Notes: generated by a model not told the origin, from the sequence alone. A stretch of DNA of 64,000 nt from Epiperipatus broadwayi (GCA_028023455.1 JAQFVV010013076.1:186001-250000), one strand, 5' to 3'; shown: positions 1 to 10,846, counted from the first letter of the stretch. Translations and numbers: made by a program.

Positions 1-673
1 GCGATTTTCACGCTAAAACACAAAAAAATGCTATTTCTGCAGCCGACACGTTCGAATCCGCATTTTCTATAATACAACTTTTTTGTTGTGCTACAGAATG
101 CATGCTGCTATGTCACGTTGCAGTACAGCATGTATGTCGCATCGCAGCAATTACATTTTCCAAATTCGCACAGTTTATAAAATAATTACGGCTTGATGAC
201 AGAGTTTGTATTTGAATTGGATGGAAATGTTGTTTTCATTGGATTTTTTTTTATTTTAAAGTATTGAAATATTCAAATTTTTTAAAGTAAAAATTCTAAG
301 ACTTTTTACAACATACTGTATTGAAGTTTTAATTGGGAAAATGTTAAATATCTATGTTTTTAGTGAGTTGCAATTAGGTAATGCATCAAGTAACGTACTG
401 TTTGTAACACACAAGACAAAGAAGATTCTACCATGTGTTTTTTTTTTTGAAATAAAAAAGAGTGGTACCAAAAAAATATCCAGTAAGAAGAGTACAAATA
501 TTCACGATTTTTTGTAAATTTGATAAAAAGCAAATATTATAAACATGTTTAATAAGTAAAGAAGACATTTATATGTGTTTGTTGTTGTTTAAAAAAGTTT
601 GAGTTTCTTTATTTTGTCCAAGTACGGTTAAGATTTTGAATTTTTTTATTTTAGCATTACAAACAACAGAACA

Positions 674-720
674 CTAACCCTAAACCTAACCCTAAAACTA
701 ACCCTAAACCTAACCGTAAC
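674..720 (+). repeat. Interstitial telomere-like repeats (CCCTAA type)
   Basis: About seven degenerate units of CCCTAAA/CCTAACC/ACTAACC type lie in a row; read on the minus strand they are variants of the metazoan TTAGGG telomere repeat. The run is short (about 45 bp) and imperfect, and AT-rich sequence follows on both sides. It is therefore an internal remnant and not a chromosome end. Confidence 0.6.
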
Positions 721-899
721 AACCTTTACTTTTTATTGTCATTCTATTTGAAGTAAAAATATTCGTAATATCTCTTTGTCTGTAAAAAAAAAAAAGAAAC
801 GTAAAATGAAGACTAAACAAAATAAAAAATAGACTAAGAAATTTTACTTTTTATTACGATTATTATTTTTTAGTTAAACAACAACAAAAAAAAAATAGT

Positions 900-1027
900 C
901 GTAACACAAGTAAAAAAAGTATCCGATAGAAAATTGATAAAAAAAAGCCGTAACACAAGTAAAAAAATATCCGATAGAAAATTTATAAAAAAAAGCTGTA
1001 ACACAATTAAAAAAATATACGATAGAA
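900..1027 (+). repeat. Tandem repeat, about 48-bp unit, 2.7 copies
   Basis: A unit beginning CGTAACACAAGTAAAAAAA and running through ATCCGATAGAAAAT to an A-rich end recurs at about 900, 948 and 996, with point differences. It lies inside the TIR-bounded element at the left edge. No coding potential. Confidence 0.7.
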
Positions 1028-1225
1028 AAACATGAATCAAATTGTAATTTGTTGATTTTATTTTACATTTATTATTATCATTTAAATTGTATACGTTAAT
1101 AAAAAATAATATTTATAAAAGACGATTTTGTTTTGTTTTTATTTTCGCATTACAAAAAAGCATAGAAAAATTATTATAACCAACAGCCCAGGAATGGTCA
1201 TATTTTATAGTTTTAGCGTGAAAAT

Positions 1226-1852
1226 GGTGCCATCCAATGGCATCTTTATCTATAAGACAAGCACCATATTTTTTTAAAGTTAGGTGTAATAAAAATCATG
1301 TCTTTATTTCACTCATGAAATATTATTAAAGTCATGCTTGATGTCAACCACATCTTTATACTGGCTTTTAAAATATTTTGAAAAGCCATATGTGATGCCA
1401 ATCATACCTTTATTTGTACTCTTGACAAAATCAGAGTGATTTTGATATCGACATTGTCCATATTTGCATCTGGAATATCCGATGTGTTTTTAAAGCTTGA
1501 TAAAATATTTTTAAATTTTGACTATTTGTGTGGACCTAGATTTGATACATCTTGTTTCAAATTTATCATGTTTCTAAGATGGTAAGATTTATTTTATTTA
1601 GAATTATTAAATACATTTCCTTCATAGACTTATGCAATTAAAAGTGAGCTTATTAAAACGTGAGAACTTTATGAATTGATAGGAAATCATTTTAAGAGTT
1701 TTTGATTTACTTATTTTTATTATTATTTCAATTATAACATAAAATTTTATTTCAAAATTGGATAATTATAATTTATATATTTTATTAAAGTAATTTGAAA
1801 ATTATTTTGTCATACTCATTAGTATCAATCCTCATCATCAACCTTTATCAAT
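1226..1852. other. AT-rich spacer, nothing recognised
   Basis: No open frame, RNA gene or clear repeat is visible here. The part from 1240 to 1480 has short CATCTTTAT-type motifs that recur loosely, without clear unit boundaries. Confidence 0.5.
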
Positions 1853-2125
1853 CTACTGCAGGATGAAGGTCTCTCTGAGTTCAATCCATCTTCTCTGATC
1901 TTTAGCTTCTCTTCTCCACATCACTCCTGCACACTTTCTTATTTCATCCATCCATCTCACATGTGGTCTCTTTCCAGGTCTTTTACAATCTCTTGAAAAC
2001 CAGTTTAAGATTTCAATTGTTGATATATTATCATCTCTTCTAGCAATATGTCCAGCCCAAGTCCACTTTAGTCTTTTAATTTTTTCAATGAGGTCAGTAA
2101 CACCTGTTTGTTCTCTTATATTGTT
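1853..2125 (-). pseudogene. 3' end of a LINE reverse transcriptase ORF (copy 1)
   Basis: On the minus strand 2119-1853 is an open frame of nearly 90 codons ending in TAG at 1855-1853. It encodes the C-terminal tail common in animal endonuclease/reverse-transcriptase LINEs: REQTGVTDLIEKIKRLKW, then WAGHIARRDDN, a segment RDCKRPGKRPHVRWMDEI, and WRREAKDQRRW. The W-GH-AR and RP-RW-D-I residues are the recognisable pattern. Homology stops abruptly near 2125, so this is a 5'-truncated insertion of about 270 bp with no catalytic domain. A second, more damaged copy in the same orientation lies at 38612-39040. Confidence 0.8.
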
Positions 2126-2268
2126 TTAATTATTAATTATTACATTTGTATTCCTCTATTCATCATCTGGATTCTCGGAAATCCACAAAAGTCACACATA
2201 TTTTATTATCATTATTGCATAGGAACATAAGAATACAAGTAGAATATGATAAAAGTCACTTTATTACA

Positions 2269-4706
2269 TTTTCACTATAAACTCATCAACACTCCTTTAA
2301 CACTTTAAGCAAATAATTTATTATAACAGTTTTGACTGTACTAGCAGTCTTCATCAGATCTACAACATAAAAAATTAGACAAATATTATATCAATACAAC
2401 CAAAATTCTTATTCTTCATATAAAATTATAATAAAACAAAATAATATAAAGCAAAAACAACTCAATCCAAAAACTTTTCAACTAAAATTTTCCCAAATTT
2501 TTTAAAAACCCAAAACATAAAAACTAAACTATACAAAAATTAATAATAATAAAAAATAATAATAAAAAATAATTAAAAAATAATAAAAAAAAAAATAATA
2601 ATAAAAATAATAAAAAAACAATAAAAAAACAATGACAAAAAAATTAATAATAAAAATATAAAAACTTCTTTAAAATCATTTTTAAATTATTTTTTAAGAT
2701 TACAAGCAAATAAATGAATTAAAACAATTTAAATTTTATCATAAAACCATTAAAAACAAAACCCATTAAAACATTAATCTAAAAATTAATACCAAAGATT
2801 ATCATTTTTAACATAATTAATTACATATATAAGACCAAAAACCCAAAATCAAATTTAAAATTAAAAAATAAATTTAAAAATAAAAATTAAAAAATCAAAA
2901 AACAAAATATTAAAAATCAAAAAACAATAAACTAAAATCATTCTTTCCCCCTTTTTTACACTACCATTTATATCCTACTTACTTCATTTTATACCTTCAT
3001 ACCATCCCCTCAATTCCCTTCCTCATATATACTCTAATACTCCCTACCATCTTTACTTATTTAACTACCATCTTATAACATTTAATATCAACACAAACTT
3101 AACTATTTTTACCTTAACTTTCCTTCTACCTTCACCTTTCCTCCATCTTTTTTTATTAATCACTTCCGAACTTCCTTTCTCTCCCCCTCAAGTAGCTTCC
3201 CCTATTAACCACTTCTATTACTTAATTACCCTAACTTTTAATTCTTTATTAACCACTTCCCAACTTCCTTTCTTTCCCCCATCACCTAGCTCCCTCTATT
3301 AACCACTTCTATTATTTAATTACCCTAAATTTTAATTCTTTACCCTATCAACCTTTACATTTCCCATCACTTAAATCATTCTAAACTTTTCTACTGTTTA
3401 ATTTCACACTACCAAAGTCCTTATCCCTTTTTCTCTATTAATACTAGGCCTTATTCTCTTAATTAACAATGATTTTCTTATCTTCCTGTCCCTTGTTAAT
3501 TAAGAGAATAAGGCCTAGTATTAATAGAGAAAAAGGGATAAGTACTTTGGTAGTGTGAAATTAAACAGTAGAAAAGATTAGAATGATGTAAGTGAGGGGA
3601 AATGTAAAGCTTGATAGGGTAAAGAATTAAAATTTAGGGTAATTAAATAATAGAAGTGGTTAATAGAGGGAGCTAGGTGATGGGGGAAAGAAAGGAAGTT
3701 GGGAAGTGATTAATAAAGAATTAAAAGTTAGGGTAATTAAGTAATAGAAGTGGTTAATAGGGGGAACTAGTTGATGGGGAAAGAAAGAAAGTTGGAAAGT
3801 GGTTAATAAAAAAGATGGAGGAAAGATGAAGGTAGAAGGAAAGTTAAGGTAAAAATAGTTAAGTTTGTATTGATATTAAATGTTATAAGATGGTAGTTAA
3901 ATAAGTAAAGATGGTAGGGAATATTAGAGTATATATGAGGATGGGAATTGAGGGGATGGTATGAAGGTATAAAATGAAGTAAGTAGGGTATAAATGGTAG
4001 TGTAAAAAAGGGGGAAAGAATGATTTTAGTTTGTTTTTTGATTTTCTAATTTTTATTTTTAAGTTTATTTTTTAATTTTAATTTTTTGATTTTGGGTTTT
4101 TGGTCTTATATATGTTATTAATTATGTTAAAAATGATAATTTTTGGTATTAATTTTTAGATTAATGTTTTAATGGGCTTTAAGGGTTTTGTTTTTAATGG
4201 TTGTATGATAAAATTTGAATTGTTTTAATACATTTATTTGCTTGTAATCTTAAAAAATAATTTAAAAATGATTTTAAAGAAGTTTTTATATTTTTATTAT
4301 TAATTTTTTTTATTGTTTTTTTATTATTTTTTTTTTTTTTTATTATTTTTTCTTATTATTATTATTTTTATTATTTTTAATTATTTTTTATTATTTTTTT
4401 GTTATTATTTTTTTATTATTATTAATTTTTTATAGTTTAGTTTTTATGTTTTGGGTTTTTTAAAGATTTGGGAAAATTTTGGTTGAAAAGTTTTTGGATT
4501 GAGTTGTTTTTGCTTTATATTATTTTGTTTTATTATAATTTTATATGAGAATATGAAGAATAAGAATTTTGGTTGTATTGATATAATATTTGTCTAATAT
4601 TTATGTTGTAGATCTGATGAAGACTGCTAGTACAGTCGAAACTTTTATAATAAATAAAATTATTTGCTTAAAGTCTTAAAGGAGTGTTGATGAGTTTATA
4701 GTGAAA
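2269..4706. mobile_element. Giant foldback element, about 1.2-kb palindromic arms
   Basis: The left arm (2269-3469) and right arm (3493-4706) are inverted copies with a 23-bp spacer. They match from the outer TTCACTATAAACTCATCAAC to the inner AGAGAATAAGGCCTAGTA. Both arms carry an A/T-only stretch and a block with strong strand bias: the left arm is C/T-rich and nearly lacks G, the right arm is G/A-rich. Each arm has a partial internal duplication of about 100 bp (left 3150-3345, right 3600-3790). No protein is encoded. Near the outer ends (2340-2372 on minus, 4612-4639 on plus) lies a CTGATGA-hairpin-GAAA motif resembling those in PLE 3' ends. A transcript would fold into a very long double-stranded RNA. 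The left arm is slightly more diverged at the motif, so the arms are not under perfect conversion. Confidence 0.85.
4612..4662 (+). ncRNA. Hammerhead-like core in the right arm of the giant palindrome
   Basis: CTGATGA is followed by a bulged A, the hairpin GACTG/CAGTC and then GAAAC. A downstream AAAGT can pair with ACTTT to give a stem III ending in GTC. No convincing stem I is visible, and the extra A after CTGATGA is non-canonical. The left-arm copy (minus strand, 2340-2372) has AAAA instead of GAAA and GTG instead of GTC. This is best read as a degenerate or ancestral motif of the PLE/retrozyme type, not as a working ribozyme. Confidence 0.3.
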
Positions 4707-5863
4707 TATAAAAAGAAGCAAAATATAGAGGGAGAAAGAAGAAATGGATAAGAGTTTATTAAATTTTATTGCTGAGCTTAACATACCATCCATGGATAAG
4801 ATTACTTTATTGTCTCTTGAATTAAGATTATAAGATTATTTTATTTTGATATAAGATTAGAAGAGAACCTGTTTGTGATATATACAAAGCAACAAAATCA
4901 CTTTCCTATTCACAATATCACAAATGTAATCCTAGAATTCTATAATTATTTTAACACAAGAGTTTTCATGACTGATTTTAAAATTAATTTTGTTTGCTGA
5001 ATCTGAAAAGATAAGATCATATTTTATTATTGCTAGTAAAATCACATTCATTGTTGGTATAAGAACTTTAAAAGAATAATAAGATCACACCGGATTATAA
5101 AAGCTACATTTTATAGAAAGAACCTTAATATCTGAATTATTTAAGAGATAATTATTTTGCCTAAAATCTGAATTATTTTGTCTGAGTTCTGAATTATTTT
5201 AAGAAAGAATTATTTTGATTATGAGATTTGGTATGTTAAAAAATATTTTACATTGTTTATATGATCTTATTTGTTTAACTACTTCAGCTTCAAGCCGCCA
5301 TATTGAATTTTTTAAAATACTGGCCTGAGACACAATTTTCACAATAACTTCAGTTTTAATTATGTTAGAGCAAAAACAATTACATTTCTAGAAACTAGAA
5401 ACATTAAAGAAAATAATAAGCATAAAATAAATAGTGATAACTATATAAAAAATAAGTAAAAAAGAAATTTTCACATCCAAAATAATTATTATTTTATTGT
5501 TTGTTCATAATTTGAAAATTAACATTAACTAAAATTCAGAATACCTCTTCAGTGATAATTTCTTTATATTCCTCACAAAATTATCTTTCTAAACATGTAT
5601 AACATATCTTACCTGAGATAATCCACAGCTTCACAATCTCCAAAACAAGTCAGATATGACTTCTTCATTTTTATCTTGTACCCCAAATGTTCTAAATGTC
5701 AAAGGCATCTATAAAGAAAAAGATTCATCCTAATAAAAGATACAAAAGAAATCATTATAGCATTTGGCTTCTGGTCTATCTAAAACTAGAAATTGTAGGC
5801 TACTGTCTATATCACTGATAAAATGAGTATCATCTCTTCATTTTATATTTTTTTGTGTACATC
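4707..5863. other. AT-rich spacer
   Basis: No gene. A stretch at 5150-5215 repeats the phrase 'ctgaattatttt' about four times in slightly altered form, which looks like a decayed short tandem repeat. Nothing else is recognised. Confidence 0.45.
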
Positions 5864-5940
5864 AGTGATGTTTATATTCTTTAGGACACCAGTGATGTTT
5901 ATATTCTTTAGGACACCAGTGATGTTTATATTCTTTATGC
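5864..5940 (+). repeat. 27-bp tandem repeat, nearly 3 copies
   Basis: The unit AGTGATGTTTATATTCTTTA plus GGACACC repeats at 5864 and 5891 perfectly, and partly at 5918. It is a simple minisatellite with no spacer variation, so it is not a CRISPR array. Confidence 0.85.
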
Positions 5941-6815
5941 ACTGAAGTGATGCTATCTTGTTATATTTATTGTACCACATAGATATAATTTATTTGCATA
6001 TAGTTTATTTATTAGCTATAGACTTGAAAATAATGTTATGAAACATATAGTAAAACCAAAGCATGAACAAGAATAAACAAAAACATAAACAAGAATCAGA
6101 ATTTGATTATATGTTTGTGTATGCAATGTTTGTATACATTTGATTATTAGTTTTATAACTCAGTAATTGTAAACCATATTATATAAACATAATTAATGAT
6201 TTTCAAAAAGTGTAGGTAGAACGTTAAAAAAATATGATAGATATGAATTCTATATGAGCATAAATAAAATATATAACTGGAAACACAGACTAAGTTTTCA
6301 ATAGATATGAATTTTATATGAACATATATAACTACAAATTAACACACACTAATTACAAACTAAAATTATTAAAAAAAATAGTTTTTTCAAAAAATTAAAA
6401 AAAAAATTTAAAAATTTTACTTACGAGAAAATTATGTTGAATTTCTATTGTAGGCCTTGTTTGTAAATAACATTGGAGAGCAGCCCGTAAATCATTGTTG
6501 TCTTTTATCGCTTTGTGATAAGTACAAAAATTATCAAAAAAAAACAAAAAAATTAAATACTATGGTCGATTAAAACTGTTGCCAAAAATCCAGATTTTAG
6601 CTGATTTTTTTGAGATAAAGATCGTTTGAAAGCTTAGACATTGAGCTTTAAAATGAACATATTTTGATTGACATCATGCATATACTTTTTATGTCAGTAA
6701 AAAAAAATAACACGTCATCAAATGAGCACACGAAGTGCTTATTTAATGCCAACAACGCTGAAAAAGTTAATCAAAAATGTATTTTGACTACGAATGCTTA
6801 AGAAAGATTTATTTG
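5941..6815. other. AT-rich spacer
   Basis: No gene or repeat with clear limits. Two related phrases, 'gatatgaatt' followed by 'tatatgagcata/aacata', occur at 6238 and 6303. Otherwise this is low-complexity AT-rich sequence. Confidence 0.45.
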
Positions 6816-6823
6816 ATTAAGAA

Positions 6824-7294
6824 TAGCGTTTCTCAACTTTTTTGCCGTGCGACCCAATAGACTTCATTGAAATAGTTCTTTGACCCAAATGTTTAAAAAA
6901 TAAAGAGATATTACATTAGCATGGTACTGTATATATGTATATACTCCGATCAATTTGATAATATTTATAATGAACAAATAATTTATAAGTGAAAAGTTGA
7001 GTTAAAGTTAAACTACATATTTTTAATTTAAAAGCTTGACACATTTTGTTAATTACAAAAAAAAGTGTTTTCTTTTCAAATAAGATATACGAAATATGAG
7101 CAAAAATTACATTTTGAAAACAATCATGAGAAAACTACACAGAGCATAGGTAGTATTAATTACTAATTTTTTTATTAATACTAATATTTTTTTGAATTGT
7201 AAAAAAGATTTTTGCTATTAGATATTTTTATTTTTATTTTTTGTGCATATTCATGACCCAATATGGGTTGTAACCCAAAAGTTGAGAAACACTG
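6824..7294. mobile_element. hAT-type MITE with 8-bp target duplication
   Basis: The ends are TAGCGTTTCTCAACTTTT and AAAAGTTGAGAAACACTG, inverted copies of the CAGTGTTTCTCAAC terminus well known from hAT-family non-autonomous elements. Sub-terminal GACCCAAT and CATGACCCAATATGGG also fit that group. Flanking 8-mers ATTAAGAA (6816-6823) and ATTTAGAA (7295-7302) match at 7 of 8 positions, the target-site size expected for hAT. The element is 471 bp with no transposase. A 74-codon minus-strand frame over its right end is only the translation of the inverted repeat. Confidence 0.85.
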
Positions 7295-7302
7295 ATTTAG
7301 AA

Positions 7303-7785
7303 CATTTTGAAGTAATCTAACTTTTGTGTAATTGTTCCATGTAAGATTATATTTATTTAGAGAGTATGTAATATTTACTAAGGCTGTAACCTCAAGAATG
7401 TGCACACAAAAATGTGATAGTAGGGTTCTCTACAGGTCTTAACCACAAGCTTACATTTTGGAAGAAAAGAGGGAACCCTTCTTTACTTCAACCTACTTTC
7501 TATATAAATAGGTGAAGCTGAAGCAGTTAGATCTGAGAGCGTGAAGCTATTCAATACTTCACTGATTAAGTCCACATTTCTTATTACACATTAATACTCG
7601 CACGAAATCTTTCGATTTACAATGAGTCAATGGAAAGATCTTATAGTTAGAAAGATAATTTAAAGTTCTAATTATAAATTTATTTAAACACACATGAGAA
7701 CTCTCCAGGTTGTTTATTTTAAAACAGCATCAGAGTTAGCCTAACTCTGAGCTTATTATTAGCTTAACCCTTTGTTGGAATGCCC
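7303..7785. other. Spacer with slightly higher GC, nothing assigned
   Basis: The sequence 7415-7640 is less AT-rich than its surroundings and could be old repeat material, but I see no inverted ends, no frame and no second copy in the window. Confidence 0.35.
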
Positions 7786-7868
7786 CTCACTTTTTAAGGT
7801 TACAATATATATACACATGTAAATAAGCATTTACTTTTATAGCGCTATGTTTTTTATAAATTGTAATT

Positions 7869-7996
7869 TATTAAAGATCAGCCTTTTCAAGCTATTGTGC
7901 ATGCGCTTTTTATGAGTGTATGAGTGTTATTCATTTATTATTAACACTCGTAAAAAGCACATGCACAATAGCTTGAAATGGCTGACCTTTAATATA
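7869..7996. repeat. Foldback, about 55-60-bp arms
   Basis: Left arm 7869-7929 and right arm 7946-7996 are inverted copies, including TTCAAGCTATTGTGCATG and its complement CATGCACAATAGCTTGAA. The loop is about 16 bp (GTTATTCATTTATTATT region). No hammerhead core is present. It ends about 15 bp from the left TIR of the next transposon. Confidence 0.8.
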
Positions 7997-8407
7997 TTAC
8001 AATATATATACACCTGGGTTTTGGTATGCGGATTATTTTAATGCGATTTTGAAGTTATGCAATTCATGTTTCTTCTTAATATCTTTCATATTTCACTATA
8101 TTTATTAGATATCAAGAAATTTAAATTATTAATAACTTATTTTGACTTGAAATACTTTTTTTTTTTTCAAAATATAACGTTATATTAGCAGCTAACGTGA
8201 ATATGGCCTGAAGCTGCATTTAGAATTTTAGCTTCTATGTAAATAACCTATTTATACTAATGAGTAAATAATAATAATAAATTTATACTTACATATAAAA
8301 ATATTGCAATAAATATTCAAAAAATTTAAACTTTTAAACCATATTTTGTTATATATAACAGAAATAAATAATCTTTTAGATTTTTGATAAAATAAAAAAC
8401 GAAAATA

Positions 8408-8712
8408 AACAGGCAAAAACTCTCCATATAGTAGTGCCACCTTGTGCTAACTATAGTAATCAATGGATGCCAGAAGGCTTGTGCATAAAATCCCTATCTA
8501 GTGCCTATTCATCCAATATCCCCAGACTAGTTTTTGGCTTGTGGCCTTCATCAGTGAGGAGCCTTGGATCTGAGAGCACTGCATCTAGGTCTTAGGATCT
8601 AATGCAACCCTCCAGCAGCCACCTTTTATTTCTACTTCACTACAAAACTATGAGAATGAAATTGAAAACACAATAATATTTTCAATCTAAGCTCAATAGC
8701 TTATATAGTCAT
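8408..8712 (-). mobile_element. Hammerhead element family A, 5'-truncated copy nested in a transposon
   Basis: Read on the minus strand this matches 39950-40252, the HHR half of the complete family A element. It keeps the end GGAGAGTTTTGCC but lacks the opposite inverted end, stopping at the ATGACTATATAAGC phrase. It sits within the TIR transposon at a point where the 56.3-kb copy is continuous, so the order of insertion is clear. The internal hammerhead is at 8511-8569. Confidence 0.8.
8511..8569 (-). ncRNA. Hammerhead ribozyme, family A, inactivated
   Basis: This has the same 59-nt layout as the 40.1-kb motif: AUCCAA/UUGGAU distal stem I, CCUCA/UGGGG proximal stem I, CUGAUGA, GGC/GCC stem II and the ACUAGU-C stem III with cleavage triplet GUC. 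The essential G of GAAA (position 12) is changed to A, which from known hammerhead chemistry should abolish cleavage. Proximal stem I is one pair longer here than in the 40.1-kb copy. Confidence 0.75.
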
Positions 8713-8837
8713 GATGATGTATAATCTTTTTGTTTTGGTTATGATCTCATTTTTTTAATATAGAAACAGAAAACCATTAACACAGCACAAAACTAAAAGT
8801 GGCACTAGTTGTACATCACATCATGAATAAAAATAAA

Positions 8838-8925
8838 GTGACTAACAGGTTTTTTTGGGCATAATTGCTGAGAGATTCTTGACTTTGTTTAAGGAGAAGC
8901 CACAATACATCACACCACATTCAAT
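8838..8925 (+). repeat. LINE 3'-tail segment carried inside the TIR transposon
   Basis: The phrases GGGCATAATTGCTGAGAGAT, TCTTGACTTTGTTTAAGGAG and AAGCCACAATACATCACA match the complement of 62372-62450, the 3' untranslated tail of the second LINE. The same segment is in the other transposon copy at 56478-56560. It was therefore captured before the transposon multiplied, or the LINE acquired its tail from this source. Confidence 0.75.
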
Positions 8926-9567
8926 CTGATTTCTTACCAGTTTACAAATGCATGCTAGCGGTAATGATTAAAATATATATGTAAAATGTAAAATTAAATA
9001 CTGTAGTTAATAAAAAAAGTAAAAAAAGTAAAAAAAGTTTGTCTTGTATTAATTTTTTTCAAATATTTGAAATTTTTTATTAGTCATACTTTATTTGCTT
9101 ATTTTTTTAATGCGAATTTTAAAATAATTTTTCCTTGTTGTTTTGCTTTCATGCGAATTCTGAAAAAATACAGAACCTATCCCCCATTTTTCAAGGTAAG
9201 TTAAGTCTATTTTTGTGCGTTTTTTTTAATACGGGTTTTTTGTGGAACCTGTCTATCACATAAAATGAGACCCAGGTGTATATAAAACTAACAAATATAA
9301 TGGTAATTAACTATTATGTATTGTCTTTCAATCCACAGAAGTACTTTCATTCAATTCATTAACCCTCCTCAACTGCTGTTAAATTCAAAAATAATATGGA
9401 AGCAAACATCATCAACTCAAATCCCATGAATCCCAAATTTTAACATTAGCAGTTTGTCTCTTAATTGCATATTATTTCTATTTATTAAAATTTTTATTTA
9501 TTAAATTACTTTTTTAATTAATGGACATTTTATTTGTATTATATATATATTGTAACCTTTAAAGAGG

Positions 9568-9995
9568 TGCTGGACCAAAGAACAAAGGACAGGTCACACA
9601 AGCATCGTACCATCTATGGATTTTCCACAGAGTATAATTCTTTTTATAGACAACATAAAAACTAATTATAATTACTAATATATCAGATTTTTATATTAAC
9701 TTAAATCTTATCTCAGATTTCATTTTATTTAAATTATAAAATTTTAGGTTCTTCTTACAATTTAAATAATTTCATCTCAGATTCTTAAAAATGTCTATAT
9801 CTCAGGGTTCAAAGTAAATTGCACTTGAAACAAGAAAAATTATAATGGTAATATACTTTAAATCTTTAAAATGTTCAATTATTCAAGATACACTCTAAAC
9901 ATTTTATATTTTTCTTTTAGCTTTGTAATCAAAAATTTGTATTTTAGCAAGCAGAAATGTGAATACACAAGAATGAAGTATATAAATACATAAAC
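9568..9995. other. AT-rich spacer
   Basis: No gene or repeat is identified. TCTCAGATT-type phrases recur at 9712 and 9775 without clear units. Confidence 0.45.
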
Positions 9996-10011
9996 AACAT
10001 ATGACTAGCAA

Positions 10012-10632
10012 GGAAAGGTAGGAGTTGATGACATGTCTCACTCCAAGCAGAAAGGGACATTTAAGTAGAAAGTTTGCCTCAAGAGACTACCTTTTGAATT
10101 TCTGGATTAATTGAGCATTGGTACATTTGCACAGGAATACCATCTTCAACCTCCAAGAATCCATTGAAACAGGGGTATTTGCAACTATTAGATTATCAGT
10201 TTTTCTCATCTATGCACTCTGGTTGCTCTGATGTGCCAATGACCAGAGAGTACCTTCAGTGAATCAAAAGCTATTGGACCTAATTCACTCTCTCTAAACC
10301 AGAGATACCAAACTAGCCCCACCTCCACTCCTCACAGACACTTGGGCAATCCTCCAACTCCCATCCTCTCAGCCTCTGTCATAGGACTCAGTCATTCAAA
10401 TGTTTGTGACCCATGCGGTGCTTGCTCAATGAAGACTTGCATCTCAGACTGGCTTGGACTACACACCATTTCCTCTTTCCACTTCCCATTCCCTTTTCAC
10501 TTGTAACCTTCCCCTCTTACCATGTTGCTTCTGAAATTTCAATTTATCATATAATCACTCCCTTGTAAACCTTTTTCTGACTATTTGTATCTGTTTTTTT
10601 TTTTATGAATACACTTTCATCACTGAGAAAAA
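10012..10632 (+). mobile_element. Retroposon with 16-bp target-site duplication
   Basis: The 16-mer AACATATGACTAGCAA occurs at 9996-10011 and again at 10633-10648, exactly flanking a 621-bp block. The block is clearly richer in G+C than its neighbourhood and ends in GAG followed by seven A, so the plus strand is the transcript sense. Long perfect duplications and an A tail are hallmarks of LINE-driven target-primed insertion. No protein frame, tRNA A/B boxes or ribozyme is seen; it may be a SINE, a LINE 3' end or a retroposed RNA. Perfect duplications suggest a recent insertion. Confidence 0.8.
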
Positions 10633-10762
10633 AACATATGACTAGCAAATTAAGATCTTTCTAAATATTTTAAAATTCTTTAGGTGTAACCATTTCAGTT
10701 CTACCACTTATAAACATTTCTAAAATATTATAACTTCTGGCACAACTTTCAATAAATAGTCA

Positions 10763-10846
10763 AGAATTGGTGGTTGAGAAGTCAGTGACAGCTGCTTTAC
10801 AAGCAGTTGTCCCGGGTTAGCGGGTTCGCTTCCCGGCTGATGCTAT
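10763..10846 (+). repeat. tRNA-like repeat, copy 1
   Basis: The sequence follows a tRNA layout: A-box-like TGGTTGAGAAGTCAG, an anticodon-type hairpin AGCTGC-TTTACAA-GCAGTT and a T arm GGGTTCGCTTCCCG. It has a short internal duplication (CGGGTTAGCGGGTTCG) before the T arm. The acceptor ends no longer pair well. It belongs with the copies at 38150, 39288 and 57323. Confidence 0.6.

Larger units (their letters stand above)
1..1225. mobile_element. TIR-bounded non-autonomous repeat, about 1.2 kb
   Basis: Positions 4-19 (ATTTTCACGCTAAAAC) and 1210-1225 are perfect 16-bp inverted copies of each other, the pattern of a non-autonomous DNA transposon. The left end sits at the window edge, so the true terminus and any target duplication cannot be seen. 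There is no coding frame inside. The interior holds a GC-richer patch at about 100-160, a telomere-like run at 674-720 and a tandem repeat at 900-1027. A chance inverted repeat is possible but unlikely at this length. Confidence 0.45.
8011..9278. mobile_element. TIR transposon copy 1 (CACCTGGG family), interrupted
   Basis: It starts CACCTGGGTTTT and ends ATGAGACCCAGGTG, and runs collinear with the copy at 55935-56909 over almost its whole length. Both copies are flanked by TA, as expected for TA-target transposons such as Tc1/mariner-like MITEs. No transposase frame survives. This copy is 1268 bp against 975 bp for the other because a ribozyme-bearing repeat of about 305 bp interrupts it at 8408-8712. 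Positions 8838-8925 match the extreme 3' tail of the LINE at 62.4 kb. Confidence 0.8.
7786..9567. mobile_element. Possible outer TIR element enclosing nested repeats
   Basis: Left sequence CTTTTTAAGGTTACAATATA (about 7790-7809) and right sequence TATATTGTAACCTTTAAAGA (about 9546-9565) are inverted near-copies over about 25 bp, with related CCTC/GAGG flanks. Between them lie a foldback, a TIR transposon and a ribozyme element inserted in that transposon. This would be three nested levels. The outer ends include AT-rich sequence, so the claim is weaker than for the inner elements. Confidence 0.35.

Noticed and set aside
674-720. Chromosome end
   Set aside because: Too short, degenerate, and followed on both sides by unique sequence.
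5864-5940. Short regular repeat considered as CRISPR
   Set aside because: Units are directly adjacent with no spacers, in a eukaryotic context.
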